Positions 5,792 through 7,829 of a stretch of DNA of 7,829 bases are shown here, piece by piece; position 1 is the stretch's first letter; each line of letters opens with the position of its first letter. The translations under genes and the position numbers were made by a program. The notes beneath the pieces were generated by a model. It was given only the letters and a program-made list of their open reading frames with translations, had not been told where the DNA came from and searched no databases. The DNA lies in assembly GCA_012512055.1 (NCBI GenBank), contig JAAZEW010000227.1, positions 1 through 7,829 on the forward strand. Reading direction: 5' to 3'. This DNA is from Bacillota bacterium. Lineage in GTDB: Bacteria; Bacillota_G; SHA-98; UBA4971.

Positions 5792-6133
5792 TTATTCCTT
5801 TTCTCCGCTGTCTGGCGGAAACACTCCCCACTTGGCAGAGAAAGTGAGCTCGGTTGTCGTACCCTCCATTATGATTCGCCACTCGCCCGGCATTTCAGCA
5901 GGAACTGAGACGCAATGCATGTCAACTTCTATCGTCTCTGCGGTACTGTATTCATCACTCCATGCGACACTCCCATCCGGAGCGACCAGGGTCAAGGTGA
6001 AATCGGAAGGCCCAGCGGAAAAGCTGAACTCCAAACCAATCTCGGAGCAATCCGCGGACTCAGATGTAGGTTCCGGAACCTCTATGACCGCTATATTGAT
6101 TTTCCCAGATATCTTCCGTGCTGACATAGACAT
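5792..6133 (-). CDS. Small hypothetical protein, beta-strand rich
   Basis: 113 residues, not recognised. The middle part (LEFSFSAGPSDFTLTLVAP, then a strand around VDMHCVSV and EWRIIMEG) alternates polar and hydrophobic residues in the way of a beta-sandwich, similar in feel to domains found on secreted proteins. There is no signal peptide or membrane segment. It reads as protein-like rather than random, but it has no visible ribosome binding site before the ATG at 6133 or the next ATG at 6127. It is in the same frame as the truncated protease gene upstream, separated by one TAA (6152-6154) and six sense codons. Either it is translated by coupling, or it is the 3' part of a gene whose start was lost in a deletion that also cut the protease. 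Confidence that it is a real coding sequence is moderate; the start is uncertain. Confidence 0.5.
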   Translation of the reverse strand: MSMSARKISGKINIAVIEVPEPTSESADCSEIGLEFSFSAGPSDFTLTLVAPDGSVAWSDEYSTAETIEVDMHCVSVPAEMPGEWRIIMEGTTTELTFSAKWGVFPPDSGEKE

Positions 6134-6151
6134 AGTCTGTGGAGCTTGAGA

Positions 6152-6628
6152 TTAAAAGAAGACTTCTTCACAAAACGGCGCCAGCACTACGAGCCCAAAG
6201 ATGAATGCCCCAAGTTGCGCAGGACTTAACCCTTTGACCATGCTTTCTGGGACCAGGCTCGGTCCGATGTATCGGGTGAGTGCGCGCTCAATGCTCATTG
6301 CCAAAACAGCGTTGAACACCCATAAGCCTATCCCTCCTAAGGCTGCCGCGACTATGGCCTTGACTGGGGCCGGCCTGAGAGCGTAAACGTCATGCCATCG
6401 CCATCTCCTTCTTCTAGCCAGCAAAGCTACTGGCATAAGAAAGAACACCAACTCGTTAACCCAGAGGTTGAGGCCAAGTCCTATTCGGGGAACCAAAAGG
6501 ATACTACCGGCTAACATCAAGACCAACGCTGCAAGGTAAAATCGATTCGCCTGGCCTGGATTCGGTCCTGGCTCTATCCCGGGCCTTAGCCCGGACCCGG
6601 CGTCGTCTTGCAATTCCTCGTTTCCCAC
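6152..6628 (-). pseudogene. Truncated CPBP-family (CAAX protease-like) membrane protein gene
   Basis: CPBP (Abi/Rce1-like) glutamic proteases are multi-pass membrane enzymes with motifs EExxxR, FxxxH and a later His/Asn motif. Here the reading frame gives four hydrophobic segments (about residues 30-48, 55-73, 89-110 and 140-155) and reaches the first motif as APFCEEVFF, then stops at TAA exactly where the conserved Arg should follow. None of the three frames after the stop yields the missing FRG, FxxxH or helices, so this looks like a deletion or fusion rather than a point frameshift. The frame opens with GTG at 6637, but the AGAGG ribosome binding site (about 6638-6642) overlaps it. GTG at 6628 has proper spacing and is preferred (158 residues). 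It is probably inactive as a protease, though a membrane remnant could still be made. The family call rests on topology and EEVFF only. Confidence 0.65.
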
Positions 6629-6642
6629 ACAGAACACCTCTG

Positions 6643-7037
6643 ATTTTCACACAAGAAACTCTTTTGCATCGTTGTTCGCCCTATAGCTTGGCGATTCCTG
6701 CAACTGGATGTGCCTTTCGACAAATTCAGCCGTACACGGCAGCTATGTGGGGCGACTCGACTATACCACTTCCAGTATCAGAGTGCAAAGGATGATCATT
6801 TCACCCTCGATGAGCCTAATCCCTAGACAATCAGAGCAAAGACTGCTTCTTTCTCTGTTGCAGCCGAGTGACGTGGGATCCTACCTGCCAAGAAACCTGA
6901 GCATTGACAGGATGGCGGTTTTCGTAGTTATATGGGTATACGGCATAGTCTATAGACACCCAGTCTTAGCTTATGTGAATGACGACGCTGAGGTAACGCT
7001 TTGTATGCCCAATGATTCTCGTAATGACGAAGTAGCG
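6643..7037. other. Divergent intergenic region
   Basis: Lies between the minus-strand protease remnant and the plus-strand methyltransferase. A 114-codon plus-strand frame (6708-7052) exists but lacks a ribosome binding site and family resemblance, so I treat it as non-coding. It contains the promoter candidate at 6904-6934, a perfect palindrome GTCTATAGAC (6948-6957) and a dyad GCCGT/ACGGC (6729-6733 / 6736-6740) that could be regulator sites. Confidence 0.5.
6904..6934 (+). promoter_or_regulatory. Candidate sigma-A/70 promoter for the methyltransferase gene
   Basis: A perfect -35 box TTGACA (6904-6909) is followed, after an 18-19 bp spacer, by a TTATATG region (6928-6934) as a weak -10. 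Transcription would start near 6942, giving a leader of about 110 nt before the methyltransferase start. The palindrome GTCTATAGAC at 6948-6957 would overlap the start region, a usual place for a repressor. This is inference from motif match only. Confidence 0.4.
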
Positions 7038-7045
7038 AAGGAGGT
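7038..7045 (+). promoter_or_regulatory. Strong ribosome binding site that decides the methyltransferase start
   Basis: AAGGAGGT is a near-perfect Shine-Dalgarno sequence. No ATG, GTG or TTG in the methyltransferase frame lies within reach of it. The CTG at 7055-7057, 10 nt after the last G of GGAGG, is the only start-like codon at a workable distance. Confidence 0.7.
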
Positions 7046-7054
7046 CGTCTAGTA

Positions 7055-7675
7055 CTGCCTGTATTCGATTATGATGAAGCATATGCCAAACCGGGCCTAT
7101 ACTGGGGACGGGAACCCAACTCCCTATGTCTGGAAGCGATTGCCCTGGATTCTGCAGTTGCAGTTGATCGAGTCGGTAAGCGCGCTATCGATCTTGGGTG
7201 TGGCGAGGGTAGAGATTTGATCCAGTTCGCGAGGTGCGGATATGAAGCAATAGGAGTCGATATCTCGCTTCCGGGGCTTAAGAAAGCGGAAGCCTGGGCT
7301 GAAGAAGAAGGCCTTGTAATACGCACATCCCGGTCTGATTTAATAGACTACCGGATAAGCCAGGCATTCGACATAGTGTACTCAAGTGGCACTCTCACAT
7401 ACCTTCCTCAACACGTCAGACGCGACGTGTTCTCAAATTACAAGAATTTCACTAGACCCGGGGGGCTTAACGCCTTCAATGTATTTGTGGAAAAACCTTT
7501 TCTTGCAACACCTCCGGATTGGGGCATTGATGAGCACTTCTACATCTCCGGGGAGCTTCTGACCTACTATTGGGATTGGGAGATCGTCAAATTCGAAGAG
7601 AGGATATTCGACTGCAACTCCGGCGGAGTTCCGCATAAGCATGCCATGGATGTAATGATAGCAAGACACCGATAA
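7055..7675 (+). CDS. TehB-like class I SAM-dependent methyltransferase, probable CTG start
   Basis: Predicted cytoplasmic methyltransferase using S-adenosylmethionine; the acceptor is unknown. From the CTG at 7055 it has 206 residues, the usual size for the TehB/UbiE-like group. The N-terminus YDEAYAKPGLYWGREP (6-21) matches the YYWG-type opening of TehB-like proteins. Motif I is AIDLGCGEGRD (about 44-54), motif II acidic residue is Asp69 in GVDIS, followed by DIVYSSGTLTYLP (motif IV region) and FTRPGGLNAFNVFVEKP, a TehB-like stretch. The frame is open back to TGA at 7025-7027, and conserved sequence begins at once, yet the first ATG/GTG/TTG in frame is the TTG at 7217, which would remove motif I. 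The strong ribosome binding site at 7038-7045 supports a start at 7055. A decayed start codon is the alternative. It is the only intact plus-strand gene in the window. Confidence 0.85.
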   Translation: MPVFDYDEAYAKPGLYWGREPNSLCLEAIALDSAVAVDRVGKRAIDLGCGEGRDLIQFARCGYEAIGVDISLPGLKKAEAWAEEEGLVIRTSRSDLIDYRISQAFDIVYSSGTLTYLPQHVRRDVFSNYKNFTRPGGLNAFNVFVEKPFLATPPDWGIDEHFYISGELLTYYWDWEIVKFEERIFDCNSGGVPHKHAMDVMIARHR

Positions 7676-7698
7676 CCTCTGCTGAACACTATCGGGAA

Positions 7699-7829
7699 GT
7701 AAGGAAAACGCTTACGATACAGCTAGGCGCCTGGACTGTCTGGATGCATGTCTTGTGGCGAGACTCCTGAAGATGCTTTAGCGAATGCAAAAGGAACAGT
7801 TGCATGCCGGCCCCTTGCAGCAAATGAAG
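7699..7829 (+). pseudogene. Broken HicB-type (UPF0150) antitoxin gene, runs off the right edge
   Basis: HicB-like antitoxins bind and neutralise the small RNA-cleaving toxin HicA. The frame at 7730-7792 reads PGLSGCMSCGETPEDALANAK, then GTVACRPLAANE to the edge; this closely follows the family pattern LPGc.s.GdTpeEAlanakxxxxxxLA. The expected first strand, KTLTIQL, is present just upstream but in another frame (7705-7725). Only 4 nt separate the two parts where about 40-45 nt of coding sequence (the DGxWxAExP segment) would be expected. So the gene has probably lost an internal piece and shifted frame. At the expected start there is GTA (7699), not ATG. The TAG at 7724-7726 closes the second frame upstream. 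Recognition is by motif alone over a short stretch. A hicA toxin gene might follow beyond the window. Confidence 0.5.

Noticed and set aside
5565..5882. 105-codon minus-strand frame
   Set aside because: It overlaps the DUF89 start, the hairpin and the small gene in other frames, and reads as an arginine-rich shadow.
6708..7052. 114-codon plus-strand frame ending just before the methyltransferase start
   Set aside because: There is no ribosome binding site at 6708 and the composition looks random; the end next to the methyltransferase start is probably chance. A short real peptide starting further in cannot be excluded.

Overview
This window looks like a piece of an anaerobic, probably Bacillota-like or related diderm bacterial chromosome. 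The reasons are strong AGGAGG-type ribosome binding sites, GTG starts, a purine-nucleoside-type BMP/ABC importer, a DUF89/ARMT1-like phosphatase and a medium-chain zinc dehydrogenase. The binding protein has no lipobox cysteine, so a monoderm assignment is not secure. I cannot name the species.

Layout. From 1 to about 6640 every recognisable gene is on the minus strand. Reading in the direction of transcription (right to left): a CPBP-family membrane protease gene that stops inside its first catalytic motif (6628-6152); a small beta-rich hypothetical gene in the same frame after that stop (6133-5792); a strong hairpin; a DUF89 phosphatase gene (5596-4694); a gene-free block of about 1.5 kb full of repeats (4693-3122); a zinc dehydrogenase gene (3121-2165) whose last codons lie in a 22-bp tandem repeat; a BMP-family solute-binding protein gene (1950-907); and its ABC ATPase gene (from 761, running off the left edge). 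On the plus strand, a TehB-like methyltransferase gene (7055-7675) appears to use a CTG start, and a broken HicB-type antitoxin gene runs off the right edge.

How the genes work together. Only BMP plus ATPase form a clear functional unit, the start of a nucleoside or similar importer operon; the permease genes would lie beyond the left edge. A GC-rich stem-loop between them could let the cell make more binding protein than ATPase. The other genes are housekeeping or salvage-type genes with no clear shared pathway.

The most unusual feature is the block 3844-4534. It holds about fifteen copies, plus a few weaker ones, of a 19-bp imperfect dyad (consensus GTGTTCGATTTTCGAACAC). Their spacings are close to whole turns of the DNA helix. 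It is flanked by a degenerate 52-bp tandem repeat and contains a 124-bp duplication and a perfect 14-bp inverted repeat. It does not read as protein, CRISPR, IS or a known RNA, and is best described as an undescribed phased binding-site or curved-DNA array.
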